Assembly (NCBI GenBank): GCA_903819815.1
Contig: CAIJFC010000320.1
Span: 1-5,821 of the forward strand
Direction: 5' to 3'
DNA length: 5,821 nt
From: an uncultured Bacteroidota bacterium
GTDB taxonomy: Bacteria > Bacteroidota > Bacteroidia > Flavobacteriales > Flavobacteriaceae
This document shows, piece after piece, positions 1 through 5,348 of this stretch. A program made the translations under genes and the position numbers. Below the pieces are notes generated by a model. The model made no database searches, was not told the origin of the DNA, and worked only from the letters and a program-made list of their open reading frames with translations. Position 1 is the stretch's first letter, and every line of letters begins with the position of its first letter.

Positions 1-90
1 CATGATTTTTTAGAAAGTGAAAGTTGCTGTATTTTTTGTTATATCGGATTTGATAAGACAAATTTTTACAGAGACCATAATATCAATTAG
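1..90 (+). CDS. C-terminal end of an unidentified upstream protein (partial)
   Basis: The frame starting at base 1 is open to a TAG at 88-90 and gives 29 residues ending in FYRDHNIN. The other two forward frames stop within the first few codons. The codon choice is normal for the neighbouring genes, and the stop lies 9 bp before the ATG of the next gene. That spacing suits the last gene of an operon feeding into the small-gene cluster. The piece is cysteine-rich (two adjacent Cys and one more two residues later) but too short to assign to any family. The start lies outside the window. It could also be chance open sequence. Confidence 0.4.
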   Translation, partial: HDFLESESCCIFCYIGFDKTNFYRDHNIN

Positions 91-99
91 TAATATAAA

Positions 100-426
100 A
101 TGAAAGTGGAAAAACAAAATAAGTACTTGCATGTTGAAAAAATAACTCCAATATACAAATATGGTTTCAGAGCAGAATGTGTATATGATATTATTGAATT
201 TCAAAAAAACTTAGTGTTTGACGAGTTATACAAATACAACGGATGGAATTTAATTTATTCTCGGCATAATATTTTTCCTGATGTAGATTGTGAGTTAGAA
301 ATAGATTTAGAAATAGACAAAGTTAGAGAGATAATGAGATTACAAATAGATTCACACGTAATGACACAATCAATTACTAATTATGAAAATTACACGGGGG
401 AGAGAGATTATTCAATCCCCTATTAA
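100..426 (+). CDS. Hypothetical protein, first complete gene of the small-gene cluster
   Basis: A 108-residue protein that I do not recognise. It has no signal peptide, no membrane segment and no obvious metal or catalytic motif. It is rich in aromatic residues, with many Tyr through the first half (YKYGF, YKYNGW) and YENY near the end. An acidic stretch of alternating Glu/Asp and Ile/Leu lies around residues 64-73. The ATG at 100 has the A/T-only leader typical of Bacteroidota, where Shine-Dalgarno sites are rare, and no in-frame alternative upstream is better placed. It is followed 26 bp later by the next co-oriented gene, so it probably belongs to one transcript ending at 2139. It is probably cytoplasmic, function unknown. 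Confidence 0.7.
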   Translation: MKVEKQNKYLHVEKITPIYKYGFRAECVYDIIEFQKNLVFDELYKYNGWNLIYSRHNIFPDVDCELEIDLEIDKVREIMRLQIDSHVMTQSITNYENYTGERDYSIPY

Positions 427-452
427 AATTAATTAAAAATAAATAATATAAT

Positions 453-731
453 ATGAAAACTATAGAAGAACAAAAAGAACTATTAAAAACTATACCAACA
501 AAATTATTAATAGACCAACTATGGGATGATGAAAATTATGTATTGGTTTTCCCAATTCCAATAGAATGTATTGCTGAAATAATAAATAAACCATCAGAAG
601 TTGTAAAAAAATATTCATTTGAAATCCAGGAGTATTTTAATAACGACTGTAAAGAAGACCAATTTTATGATTGGATTTCTGAATTAAGTTATTCCGCAGA
701 CAGATATGGGCTTGAAGAATTATTTAATTAA
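453..731 (+). CDS. Hypothetical small acidic protein
   Basis: A 92-residue protein of unknown function. By hand count it has about 20 Asp/Glu against 9 Lys/Arg, so it is clearly acidic. It opens with MKTI like the paralogue pair at 760 and 1790 and has an LWD near residues 23-25. Beyond that I cannot align it convincingly to them. The pattern suggests helices: an amphipathic N-terminus (residues 1-20), a hydrophobic segment VFPIPIECIAEII around residues 32-44, and a C-terminal half rich in Tyr and acidic residues. There is no signal peptide or transmembrane span. It sits 26 bp after the previous gene and 28 bp before the next, both gaps almost pure A/T, consistent with operon membership. Confidence 0.7.
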   Translation: MKTIEEQKELLKTIPTKLLIDQLWDDENYVLVFPIPIECIAEIINKPSEVVKKYSFEIQEYFNNDCKEDQFYDWISELSYSADRYGLEELFN

Positions 732-759
732 AAAAAATGAATAAAATAAAAATAAAATT

Positions 760-1080
760 ATGAAAACAATAAATGAGTTATGGGATAAAGTTATAAATCA
801 TCCTGATTATGTAGCAGGTAACATTTGGAAATTAAGTGATGTATCATGTGCCATTGAAAGTGAAATTCAATGTTATTTAGAGGAAGAATTTGAAATTGAT
901 GATATTGGAGTTGAAAGACTTGAATCACTTTCGAAAGAATTTGTCAAATTGAACAAAAAAGAATTAAATGAAATCATATATGATTTTGAATCTTTTTTTT
1001 ATAAAAGATCAATGTGGGAAGTAGATATTTCCGAAATGGAAATGCCGAATTTAGAATTATTTAAAACTATAGAAAATTAA
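760..1080 (+). CDS. Hypothetical acidic protein, paralogue A of a duplicated pair
   Basis: A 106-residue protein with no family I recognise. It is a clear paralogue of the protein at 1790-2104: an ungapped hand alignment gives about 39 identities in 104 positions. Shared blocks are MKTI-ELWD (residues 1-9), HPDYV-G (14-20), DV and IES (27-34), VK-NK (62-66), F-S-Y (76-81) and WE near 86. It is strongly acidic (about 25 Asp/Glu to 11 Lys/Arg), including an EEEFEIDD patch at 41-48. No signal peptide or membrane segment is visible. The leader and first codons are almost identical in DNA to those of its paralogue, which supports this start. Acidic small proteins in accessory DNA are sometimes DNA mimics or immunity proteins. 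Neither role is shown here. Confidence 0.75.
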   Translation: MKTINELWDKVINHPDYVAGNIWKLSDVSCAIESEIQCYLEEEFEIDDIGVERLESLSKEFVKLNKKELNEIIYDFESFFYKRSMWEVDISEMEMPNLELFKTIEN

Positions 1081-1101
1081 TAAAAATAAAACAACAGAAT
1101 A

Positions 1102-1485
1102 ATGTCAAATATTTGTGAAAACACAATAGAAATAACAGGAAATAAAAATAATCTAAAAAAGATTGAGGATATATTAAATAAAAAAAGAAATAAAAATAAA
1201 ATTAAGTTCTTCAATGAATTATGCGGGAAAACTATTCTGGGGTATATGTTTTCATTTATTATTGATAGAAGAATTTATGAAATAGCAATTTTCGGGGCTG
1301 AAGATGTGGAATTTAATGAAGTTAAATATACTATTAACGACAATGGGATTGAAATAAAATTCAAAACTAGTTTTTATTCTCCAATAAAATTTATCAAACA
1401 ATTGGCATTAGATTATAATGTAAAAGTAAAAGCAACCTTTATTGAAGATTATTATTGGGGAAACCAAACTTTTACAATTGATTAA
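1102..1485 (+). CDS. Api92/YubB-like (DUF1281-type) small protein
   Basis: A 127-residue protein that resembles, from memory, the ferredoxin-like Api92/YubB (DUF1281) proteins of phages and conjugative plasmids, whose biochemical role is not established. Two regions support this. The N-terminus (MSNICENTIEITGNKNNL) fits the family pattern of a short polar start leading into a strand, then a helix at 17-28. The C-terminal part has F-TSFYSPIKFIKQLA (87-102) followed by V-V-ATFIED (107-115) and a WG at 119-120, matching the family order F-T-W-SP-P, helix, strand, Y/F-E, G. The usual central W-G-T-K-W segment is weak, represented only by IFGAEDVEF (63-71), so this is a compact or divergent member. 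Its presence argues for a plasmid, phage or ICE origin of the cluster. It ends only 2 bp before the next ATG. Confidence 0.6.
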   Translation: MSNICENTIEITGNKNNLKKIEDILNKKRNKNKIKFFNELCGKTILGYMFSFIIDRRIYEIAIFGAEDVEFNEVKYTINDNGIEIKFKTSFYSPIKFIKQLALDYNVKVKATFIEDYYWGNQTFTID

Positions 1486-1487
1486 AA

Positions 1488-1769
1488 ATGATAAATAAAA
1501 TGGGAAATATACTTAAAGAAACGAAAATCACTAAAAATGATTTTATTGAACTAATACTTGATGAATTAATTAATTCAGATACAATTAATGATGAGGAATA
1601 TGAATTAGCTTATGTCAAAACCAATTTAAACTTAATTCAAAAGTATTGCAAAAATAACATTAAACAAGTTCTTAAAAACTTATCAAATATTGACGATATG
1701 GAATTAGATGAGATTATTTATTTATTTGGGTTTGATGTAAAAGGATTTATAAACGAAATAAAAAATTAA
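1488..1769 (+). CDS. Hypothetical small helical protein
   Basis: A 93-residue protein that I cannot assign. It appears mostly helical and acidic, with segments such as FIELILDELI (residues 19-28), LNLIQKY (47-53) and a C-terminal LDEIIYLFGF region. There is no signal peptide or transmembrane span. The start is uncertain. The first ATG (1488) lies only 2 bp after the previous stop, whereas a second ATG at 1500 (Met5, continuing MGNILKE) has the A-rich leader seen before the other genes of the cluster. The shorter 89-residue version is therefore equally plausible. The tight spacing to the Api92-like gene suggests translational coupling and a shared function with it. Confidence 0.65.
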   Translation: MINKMGNILKETKITKNDFIELILDELINSDTINDEEYELAYVKTNLNLIQKYCKNNIKQVLKNLSNIDDMELDEIIYLFGFDVKGFINEIKN

Positions 1770-1789
1770 AACAATTAAAAAACAAAATT

Positions 1790-2104
1790 ATGAAAACAAT
1801 TTATGAGTTATGGGATGAGATAAAAAAACATCCTGATTATGTTACCGGAAGTTTCTACACAGTTGAAGATGTAGCTTCAAATATCGAATCTGTAGTTGAA
1901 GATTATATGGATGAAAAATATAATCCTGAAGAAATAGATGAAGCAGATATTGTAAAATATTCAATTGAAATTGTAAAACAAAACAAAGAATTTTTTAAAG
2001 AAACTATTGATTCATTTCAATCATATTCATATGAATTTGGTACTTGGGAAATTACTATTGATGAAGTGAATTTACCAGAATTTGAAGTAAATGAAATAAT
2101 ATAA
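1790..2104 (+). CDS. Hypothetical acidic protein, paralogue B of a duplicated pair
   Basis: A 104-residue protein, paralogue of the product of 760-1080 (about 39 of 104 positions identical without gaps by hand count). The N-terminal half is best conserved: MKTI-ELWD, HPDYV-G, EDV, IES, then an acidic linker (residues 41-53) and a conserved WE (86-87). It is the most acidic protein of the cluster, with about 27 Asp/Glu against 8 Lys/Arg by hand count. It is probably a soluble cytoplasmic protein, and no known domain is recognised. It is the last gene of the run: an intrinsic terminator starts 7 bp after its stop. The two copies are separated by the Api92-like gene and a small unknown gene, so this is an old dispersed duplication, not a fresh tandem one. 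Confidence 0.75.
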   Translation: MKTIYELWDEIKKHPDYVTGSFYTVEDVASNIESVVEDYMDEKYNPEEIDEADIVKYSIEIVKQNKEFFKETIDSFQSYSYEFGTWEITIDEVNLPEFEVNEII

Positions 2105-2110
2105 AAAACT

Positions 2111-2139
2111 GGGACTCTAATTTTAGAGTCCCTTTTTTT
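2111..2139 (+). terminator. Rho-independent terminator of the small-gene cluster
   Basis: GGGACTCTA (2111-2119) pairs perfectly with TAGAGTCCC (2124-2132) around a small loop, and seven T follow (2133-2139). The other side of the stem carries an A-run before it (2105-2109), so the hairpin probably also works on the minus strand for the small convergent gene whose stop codon lies in the T-run. Confidence 0.9.
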
Positions 2140-2347
2140 AACAATCACAATTGCGGATTTCAATTCGGAGATTTTTTTTAAGTCCAAGAAAGTAACCATT
2201 AGGTCTATCTCGCATTGAACGACCAAAACTTTTATCGTCATTCAACTTTAAAGTTGTTTCAATAGCATAAGTTAGAGCGTCCATAAAATCTTCATTGTTT
2301 TTAAAATCTTCTAAATGAATTTTGAACACTAGATTAGAATTTTTCAT
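2138..2347 (-). CDS. Hypothetical small protein, convergent to the cluster
   Basis: A 69-residue protein of unknown function, encoded on the minus strand. The sequence looks like a real protein and not chance: a strand-like start (LVFKIHL), an acidic helix (residues 13-32, with an EDFMDALTYAIE stretch), then a basic C-terminal third (GRSMRDRPNGYFLGLKKNLRIEIRN) ending in CDC. No metal-binding array or known fold is recognised. Its TAA is read from 2138-2140, inside the T-run of the cluster terminator, so the two transcripts probably share one bidirectional hairpin. The ATG at 2345-2347 is preceded on its own strand by A/T-rich sequence, but I see no full promoter match. An overlapping minus-strand frame at 2017-2241 lacks these properties. 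Confidence 0.5.
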   Translation of the reverse strand: MKNSNLVFKIHLEDFKNNEDFMDALTYAIETTLKLNDDKSFGRSMRDRPNGYFLGLKKNLRIEIRNCDC

Positions 2348-2493
2348 AAGATATCTTTAATCATAAATATCTCAAATAATCAAAAAAACACTGTAGCTTT
2401 AATAGTTAACACTATCCTTGAATATAAGGGAAAATTAACTAGAATTAACTACCGCAAACACGAATTGGGGGAATAATAGGGGAATATGAAGAA
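2348..2493. other. Gene-poor boundary segment with short direct and inverted repeats
   Basis: No convincing gene is seen here. Several short repeats are present. TAGTTAA (2403-2409) is the inverse of TTAACTA (2435-2441 and 2445-2451), the latter within a 10-bp tandem step AATTAACTA at 2433-2441 and 2443-2451. GGGGAATA occurs twice, 11 bp apart (2468-2475 and 2479-2486). The segment lies between the accessory block and the 3' end of the tRNA-Leu, where the arm sites of an integrase would be expected, but nothing proves such a role. A forward frame without an ATG is open from 2333 to a TAA at 2474-2476. Confidence 0.4.
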
Positions 2494-2534
2494 TTAAAAA
2501 ACCCTAATCCCTTAATAATAAAGGAATTAGGGTT
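2494..2534 (-). terminator. Rho-independent terminator of tRNA-Leu
   Basis: AACCCTAATCCCTT (2500-2513) pairs with AAGGAATTAGGGTT (2521-2534) over 13 of 14 positions around a 7-base loop. Read on the minus strand, the stem begins 10 bases after the tRNA 3' end and runs into a T-run (the complement of AAAAA at 2496-2500). A weaker T-run on the plus side (2536-2539) could allow some action in the other direction. Confidence 0.8.
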
Positions 2535-2543
2535 GTTTTAAAG

Positions 2544-2625
2544 TGCGGATAATAGGACTCGAACCTACACGCCTTGCGGCACCAGATCCTAAGTCTGGCA
2601 TGTCTACCAATTTCACCATATCCGC
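2544..2625 (-). tRNA. tRNA-Leu (anticodon UAG)
   Basis: Read on the minus strand, the 7-bp acceptor stem pairs GCGGATA (2625-2619) with TATCCGC (2551-2545), followed by discriminator A (2544). The D-arm, a long class II variable arm typical of leucine tRNAs and a T-arm with GGTTCGAGTCC are present. The anticodon loop is CTTAGGA, with anticodon TAG at 2591-2589 (plus-strand CTA), which reads CUA and other CUN codons. The gene is 82 bases long. CCA is not encoded and must be added after transcription. Its 3' side faces the accessory small-gene block, the usual geometry for an integration target. Confidence 0.95.
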
Positions 2626-2638
2626 GAAAATGTGAGTG

Positions 2639-2646
2639 CAAATATA
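2639..2646 (-). promoter_or_regulatory. Bacteroidota-type -7 element of the tRNA-Leu promoter
   Basis: The minus strand reads TATATTTG here, a perfect match to the Bacteroidota -7 consensus TAnnTTTG, 12 bases upstream of the tRNA 5' end. At the expected -33 distance (about 2666-2672) there is only the AT-rich heptamer repeat and no good TTTG, so the call rests on the -7 box and its position. Confidence 0.6.
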
Positions 2647-2653
2647 CAACTAA

Positions 2654-2685
2654 TTATAAATTATGAATTATGAATTATGAATTAT
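2654..2685. repeat. Heptamer tandem repeat TTATGAA
   Basis: Three exact copies of TTATGAA (2661-2667, 2668-2674, 2675-2681) are followed by a partial TTAT and preceded by a degenerate copy TTATAAA (2654-2660). It lies between the divergent tRNA-Leu and peptidase promoters and overlaps the place where the -33 region of the tRNA promoter would be. Short arrays of this kind can change copy number by slippage. Confidence 0.8.
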
Positions 2686-2701
2686 TTCAATCTCTTTTTT
2701 G

Positions 2702-2709
2702 TATTTTTG
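2702..2709 (+). promoter_or_regulatory. Possible -7 element of the dipeptidase promoter
   Basis: TATTTTTG matches the Bacteroidota TAnnTTTG consensus and ends 24 bases before the dipeptidase ATG, which would give a short leader. No clear TTTG is seen at the -33 distance, and T-rich sequence makes chance matches easy, so the call is tentative. Confidence 0.4.
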
Positions 2710-2733
2710 GGTTTATAAAAAACTAACATTCCT

Positions 2734-4122
2734 ATGAACCCAATTAAAACATACGTACAAGAAAACAAAACGCGCTTCATAAACGAGTTAATCGAATTAC
2801 TAAAAATCCCATCGGTTAGTGCCGATGCTGCTTATGCTCAAGATGTTATCAATACTGCTGATGCCGTAAAAGAAAGCCTTGAAAAAGCCGGTTGCGACTT
2901 TGTTGAGATTTGCGACACACCCGGTTACCCAATCGTTTATGGCGAAAAAACAATTAATCCTGAATTACCTACTGTTTTGGTTTATGGACACTATGATGTG
3001 CAACCACCTGACCCAATGGAATTATGGACTTCTCCCCCATTTGAACCCGTAATTAAAACAACCGAAATTCATCCCGAAGGTGCTATTTTTGCCCGTGGCG
3101 CGTGTGATGATAAAGGTCAAATGTACATGCACGTCAAAGCATTGGAATATATGGTGCAATCCAAAACATTACCTTGCAACGTGAAATTCATGATTGAAGG
3201 TGAAGAAGAGGTAGGTTCCAAAAGTTTGAGCTGGTTTGTAGAACGCAACCAAGAAAAACTAAAATGTGACGTTATTCTAATTTCGGATACGGGAATGATT
3301 TCCAATCAGCAGCCTTCAATAACAACAGGTTTGCGAGGTTTGAGCTATGTTGAAGTGGAAGTTACTGGCCCAAATCGCGATTTACATTCGGGTTTATATG
3401 GTGGTGCGGTGGCCAATCCGATAAATGTTTTAGCCAAAATGATTGCGTCACTTCATGATGAAAACAATCAAATTACCATTCCTGGTTTTTATGATAATGT
3501 AGAAGAATTATCATTGGAAGAACGCGCCGAAATGGCAAAAGCGCCTTTCAATTTAGATAATTATAAAAAAGCATTAAACCTGAACGATGTTTATGGCGAA
3601 AAAGGTTATGTAACTAACGAAAGAAACTCCATCCGACCAACATTAGACGTTAATGGAATTTGGGGCGGATATACAGGCGAAGGCGCTAAAACCGTTATTG
3701 CAAGCAAAGCATTTGCGAAAATTTCGATGCGATTGGTTCCAAATCAAGATTGGGAAACCATCACCCAATTATTCACAAAACACTTCACAAGTATTGCACC
3801 AGCGGGCGTTTCAGTTAAAGTTACTCCGCATCATGGTGGACAAGGCTATGTCACACCAACGGACAGCATTGGATACAAAGCTGCAAATATGGCCTACACA
3901 GAAACCTTTGGTGTTCCTGCAATTCCAGTTCGTTCTGGGGGAAGTATTCCAATTGTAGCGTTGTTTGAAAAAGAATTAAAAAGCAAAACAATCCTTATGG
4001 GATTTGGATTAGACAGCGATGCGATTCACTCGCCAAACGAGCATTTTGGAATTTTTAATTACCTAAAAGGCATCGAAACCATTCCTTTATTCTACAAGTA
4101 TTTCGTGGAATTGAGTAAATAA
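2734..4122 (+). CDS. M20-family metallodipeptidase
   Basis: A complete 462-residue M20/M25/M40-family peptidase of the carnosinase-like (CNDP/DUG1-type) dipeptidase group. These are cytosolic di-zinc enzymes that hydrolyse dipeptides. All family metal ligands can be placed: His86 with catalytic Asp88 in GHYDVQP, bridging Asp125 in ARGACDDKG, catalytic Glu158 and ligand Glu159 in EGEEEVGS, Asp185 in ISDTG, and His432 in IHSPNE. His218 in DLHSGLYGG fits the conserved histidine of the central dimerisation/lid domain (roughly residues 200-385). The length is normal and no signal peptide is present, so the protein is probably cytoplasmic. The start at 2734 gives the usual N-terminal helix before the PSVSAD motif. 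The gene stands alone with its own terminator and is divergent from the tRNA-Leu. Its substrate range cannot be read from the sequence. Confidence 0.95.
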   Translation: MNPIKTYVQENKTRFINELIELLKIPSVSADAAYAQDVINTADAVKESLEKAGCDFVEICDTPGYPIVYGEKTINPELPTVLVYGHYDVQPPDPMELWTSPPFEPVIKTTEIHPEGAIFARGACDDKGQMYMHVKALEYMVQSKTLPCNVKFMIEGEEEVGSKSLSWFVERNQEKLKCDVILISDTGMISNQQPSITTGLRGLSYVEVEVTGPNRDLHSGLYGGAVANPINVLAKMIASLHDENNQITIPGFYDNVEELSLEERAEMAKAPFNLDNYKKALNLNDVYGEKGYVTNERNSIRPTLDVNGIWGGYTGEGAKTVIASKAFAKISMRLVPNQDWETITQLFTKHFTSIAPAGVSVKVTPHHGGQGYVTPTDSIGYKAANMAYTETFGVPAIPVRSGGSIPIVALFEKELKSKTILMGFGLDSDAIHSPNEHFGIFNYLKGIETIPLFYKYFVELSK

Positions 4123-4140
4123 ATAATTCAAAATTCACCT

Positions 4141-4169
4141 AATCCGTTCAGCAATGAGCGGATTTTTTT
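4141..4169 (+). terminator. Rho-independent terminator of the dipeptidase gene
   Basis: AATCCGTTCA (4141-4150) pairs with TGAGCGGATT (4155-4164) with one G-T wobble around a GCAA (GNRA-type) tetraloop, followed by a run of T to 4169. It starts 18 bases after the dipeptidase stop. The T-run overlaps the stop codon of the convergent YjbR-like gene. Confidence 0.9.
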
Positions 4170-4530
4170 ATTCCAAAATTTCCAATTGGAGTTTTTTAGT
4201 TAAGCTTTTGAAAACCAAATCATACGAATGGTCAATGAGTTCGCGAATCATTTTGTCGGGAACATCTTTATTAAATTCGACGGTATTCCAATGCGTTTTG
4301 CTCATGTGCCAACCGGGTTTTATGGCTTCAAATTCGGCGCGAAGGTCTTCGCATTTATCGGGGTCGCATTTCAAATTTACAGATGGCGTTCCTTTTTCCC
4401 ATTCTTTTAATGAGGACAACGCAAACATTTTTCCACCCACTTTGAAAACCAAAGTTTCTTCGTCAAAAGGGAAATGTTCGGTGACGCCTTTTTTGGAAAG
4501 ACAATATTCGTAATAATAATTTAAATCCAT
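4168..4530 (-). CDS. MmcQ/YjbR-family protein
   Basis: A 120-residue protein of the MmcQ/YjbR family (double-wing fold, CyaY-like), a widespread group often called DNA-binding but without a settled function. Family hallmarks are in order: HFPFDEETLVFKVGGKMFAL (residues 19-38), the strand VNLKCDP (51-57), a helix with LRAEF (63-67), the signature PGWHMSKTHWNTV (72-84), and a C-terminal helix ELIDHSYDLV-KSL (97-110). The length is typical and the protein is probably cytoplasmic. It begins only 3 bp after the stop of the cyclase gene, so the two are almost surely co-transcribed and perhaps translationally coupled. The convergent dipeptidase terminator overlaps its stop codon. Confidence 0.9.
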   Translation of the reverse strand: MDLNYYYEYCLSKKGVTEHFPFDEETLVFKVGGKMFALSSLKEWEKGTPSVNLKCDPDKCEDLRAEFEAIKPGWHMSKTHWNTVEFNKDVPDKMIRELIDHSYDLVFKSLTKKLQLEILE

Positions 4531-4533
4531 ATT

Positions 4534-5286
4534 TTATAAATTGGAATACAAAACTGGTTTACTCGGACTGGCGTCATTCTCAAACGAACCGATTTGTAAA
4601 TTCAACAAATAGTTTCCGTCCTGAATGTCATTTGGTACAAAAATTAGCTCGGTAATTGTGCTATTTATACGCGCATCTTCATTTAAATCATTCGTGTTTT
4701 TTACATTCCAAAAAGCTTTGTGCGCCAATAATTTTGCACCATCTTCTTCTCGGTCCACGCTTGGCAAATCGATTAAAAGATGTTGAATTCCAGCTTCTCG
4801 AATAAATACAGCCGCTTCTTCCGACAAATAAGGCGGATTAGTTTTAGAGTATTTCTTTGATAATTTATCGGAAGTATTTGGTAATGTTCGGATGATAATG
4901 GCTTCGGGAAAATTACCATTTAAAGCATTTTCAATTTGCTGTTTTGAAATTACAAAATCGGTTCCAACTGATTCTGGCTGCACGGAAATCAATTTAGCCA
5001 AAAAGAAAAACTGTTTCAAACATTGATTAATCGAATAGAATTCTCTGGTAATATGCCCTAAACATTCCGTGTGGGTTCCGTGTCCATGCGGATTAAAGTA
5101 AATGTTGTTAAAATTTGTAGAACTTCCCTCAGAAACTTTTCCAATCCAATCGCCAAAAACCACGGGTTCCATAATTGGTTTCTCCAAATACCACGCAATC
5201 GGATTTTCGTCTGAATTCGTTAATGGAATTGAAATGTCAATGGGTTTTGACAAGTCGAATTCTAAATTATTTATTTTTGCTTTCAT
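4534..5286 (-). CDS. Cyclase-family (kynurenine formamidase-like) metal hydrolase
   Basis: A 250-residue member of the cyclase family (PF04199), which includes bacterial kynurenine formamidase (KynB) and related amidohydrolases. The N-terminal DLSKPIDISIPL (residues 11-22) is the typical entry strand. The metal motif is PHGHGTHTECLGHI (66-79), with GTH at 70-72, His72, Glu74 and His78. This differs from the usual H-x-GTH-x-D: Glu replaces Asp, and an extra residue sits between the first His (67, or 69) and GTH. LLIDLPSVDREEDG (170-183) is the second conserved block, and EL-FVP-DI-DG-Y near 213-226 the C-terminal one. The substrate cannot be assigned, and no tryptophan-catabolism genes are visible nearby. 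It is the first gene of a pair with YjbR. A palindrome lies 2 bp before its ATG and may affect its translation. Confidence 0.88.
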   Translation of the reverse strand: MKAKINNLEFDLSKPIDISIPLTNSDENPIAWYLEKPIMEPVVFGDWIGKVSEGSSTNFNNIYFNPHGHGTHTECLGHITREFYSINQCLKQFFFLAKLISVQPESVGTDFVISKQQIENALNGNFPEAIIIRTLPNTSDKLSKKYSKTNPPYLSEEAAVFIREAGIQHLLIDLPSVDREEDGAKLLAHKAFWNVKNTNDLNEDARINSTITELIFVPNDIQDGNYLLNLQIGSFENDASPSKPVLYSNL

Positions 5287-5288
5287 TT

Positions 5289-5312
5289 ATGCTGAACTCG
5301 TTTCAGCATCTC
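5289..5312 (-). repeat. REP-like palindrome, single copy left of the GIY-YIG gene
   Basis: ATGCTGAA (5289-5296) and TTCAGCAT (5302-5309) form a perfect 8-bp inverted repeat around a 5-base centre. Read on the minus strand with its flank (to 5312), the sequence matches the unit of the array at 5669-5821 with a single difference in the centre (G for T), and it lies in the opposite orientation. It sits 2 bp upstream of the cyclase ATG. In mRNA it would form a hairpin against the start codon. Similar CTGAAC...GTTCAG palindromes are, as far as I recall, common intergenic repeats in Bacteroidota. Confidence 0.85.
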
Positions 5313-5348
5313 ACCAACGTAACGTAGTCTTGTTGATTAGATACTTTA

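Noticed and set aside
10..204. Minus-strand open frame of 64 codons at the left edge
   Set aside because: Its product is a low-complexity Phe/Ile-rich string, as expected for the reverse of AT-rich coding DNA, and it overlaps the better forward frames.
2017..2241. Minus-strand open frame of 74 codons
   Set aside because: It overlaps the end of the acidic gene at 1790-2104, runs through the terminator hairpin and shares its DNA with the better minus-strand frame at 2138-2347.
2381..2388. Promoter for the minus-strand gene at 2138-2347
   Set aside because: The TTTG-like strings upstream are not spaced as -33/-7 elements, and the best -7 candidates differ from TAnnTTTG by one or two bases.
2333..2476. 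Coding-looking forward frame ending in NYRKHELGE before a TAA, perhaps an integrase remnant
   Set aside because: It has no ATG, starts just after a stop at 2330-2332, overlaps the start of a minus-strand gene and matches no integrase motif that I know.
3653..3958. Forward open frame of 101 codons inside the dipeptidase gene
   Set aside because: It lies fully inside an intact M20 peptidase gene whose motifs all read in another frame.
4154..4513. Forward frame of 119 codons opposite the YjbR gene
   Set aside because: It is the reverse shadow of a recognisable YjbR/MmcQ protein, and it begins inside the dipeptidase terminator.
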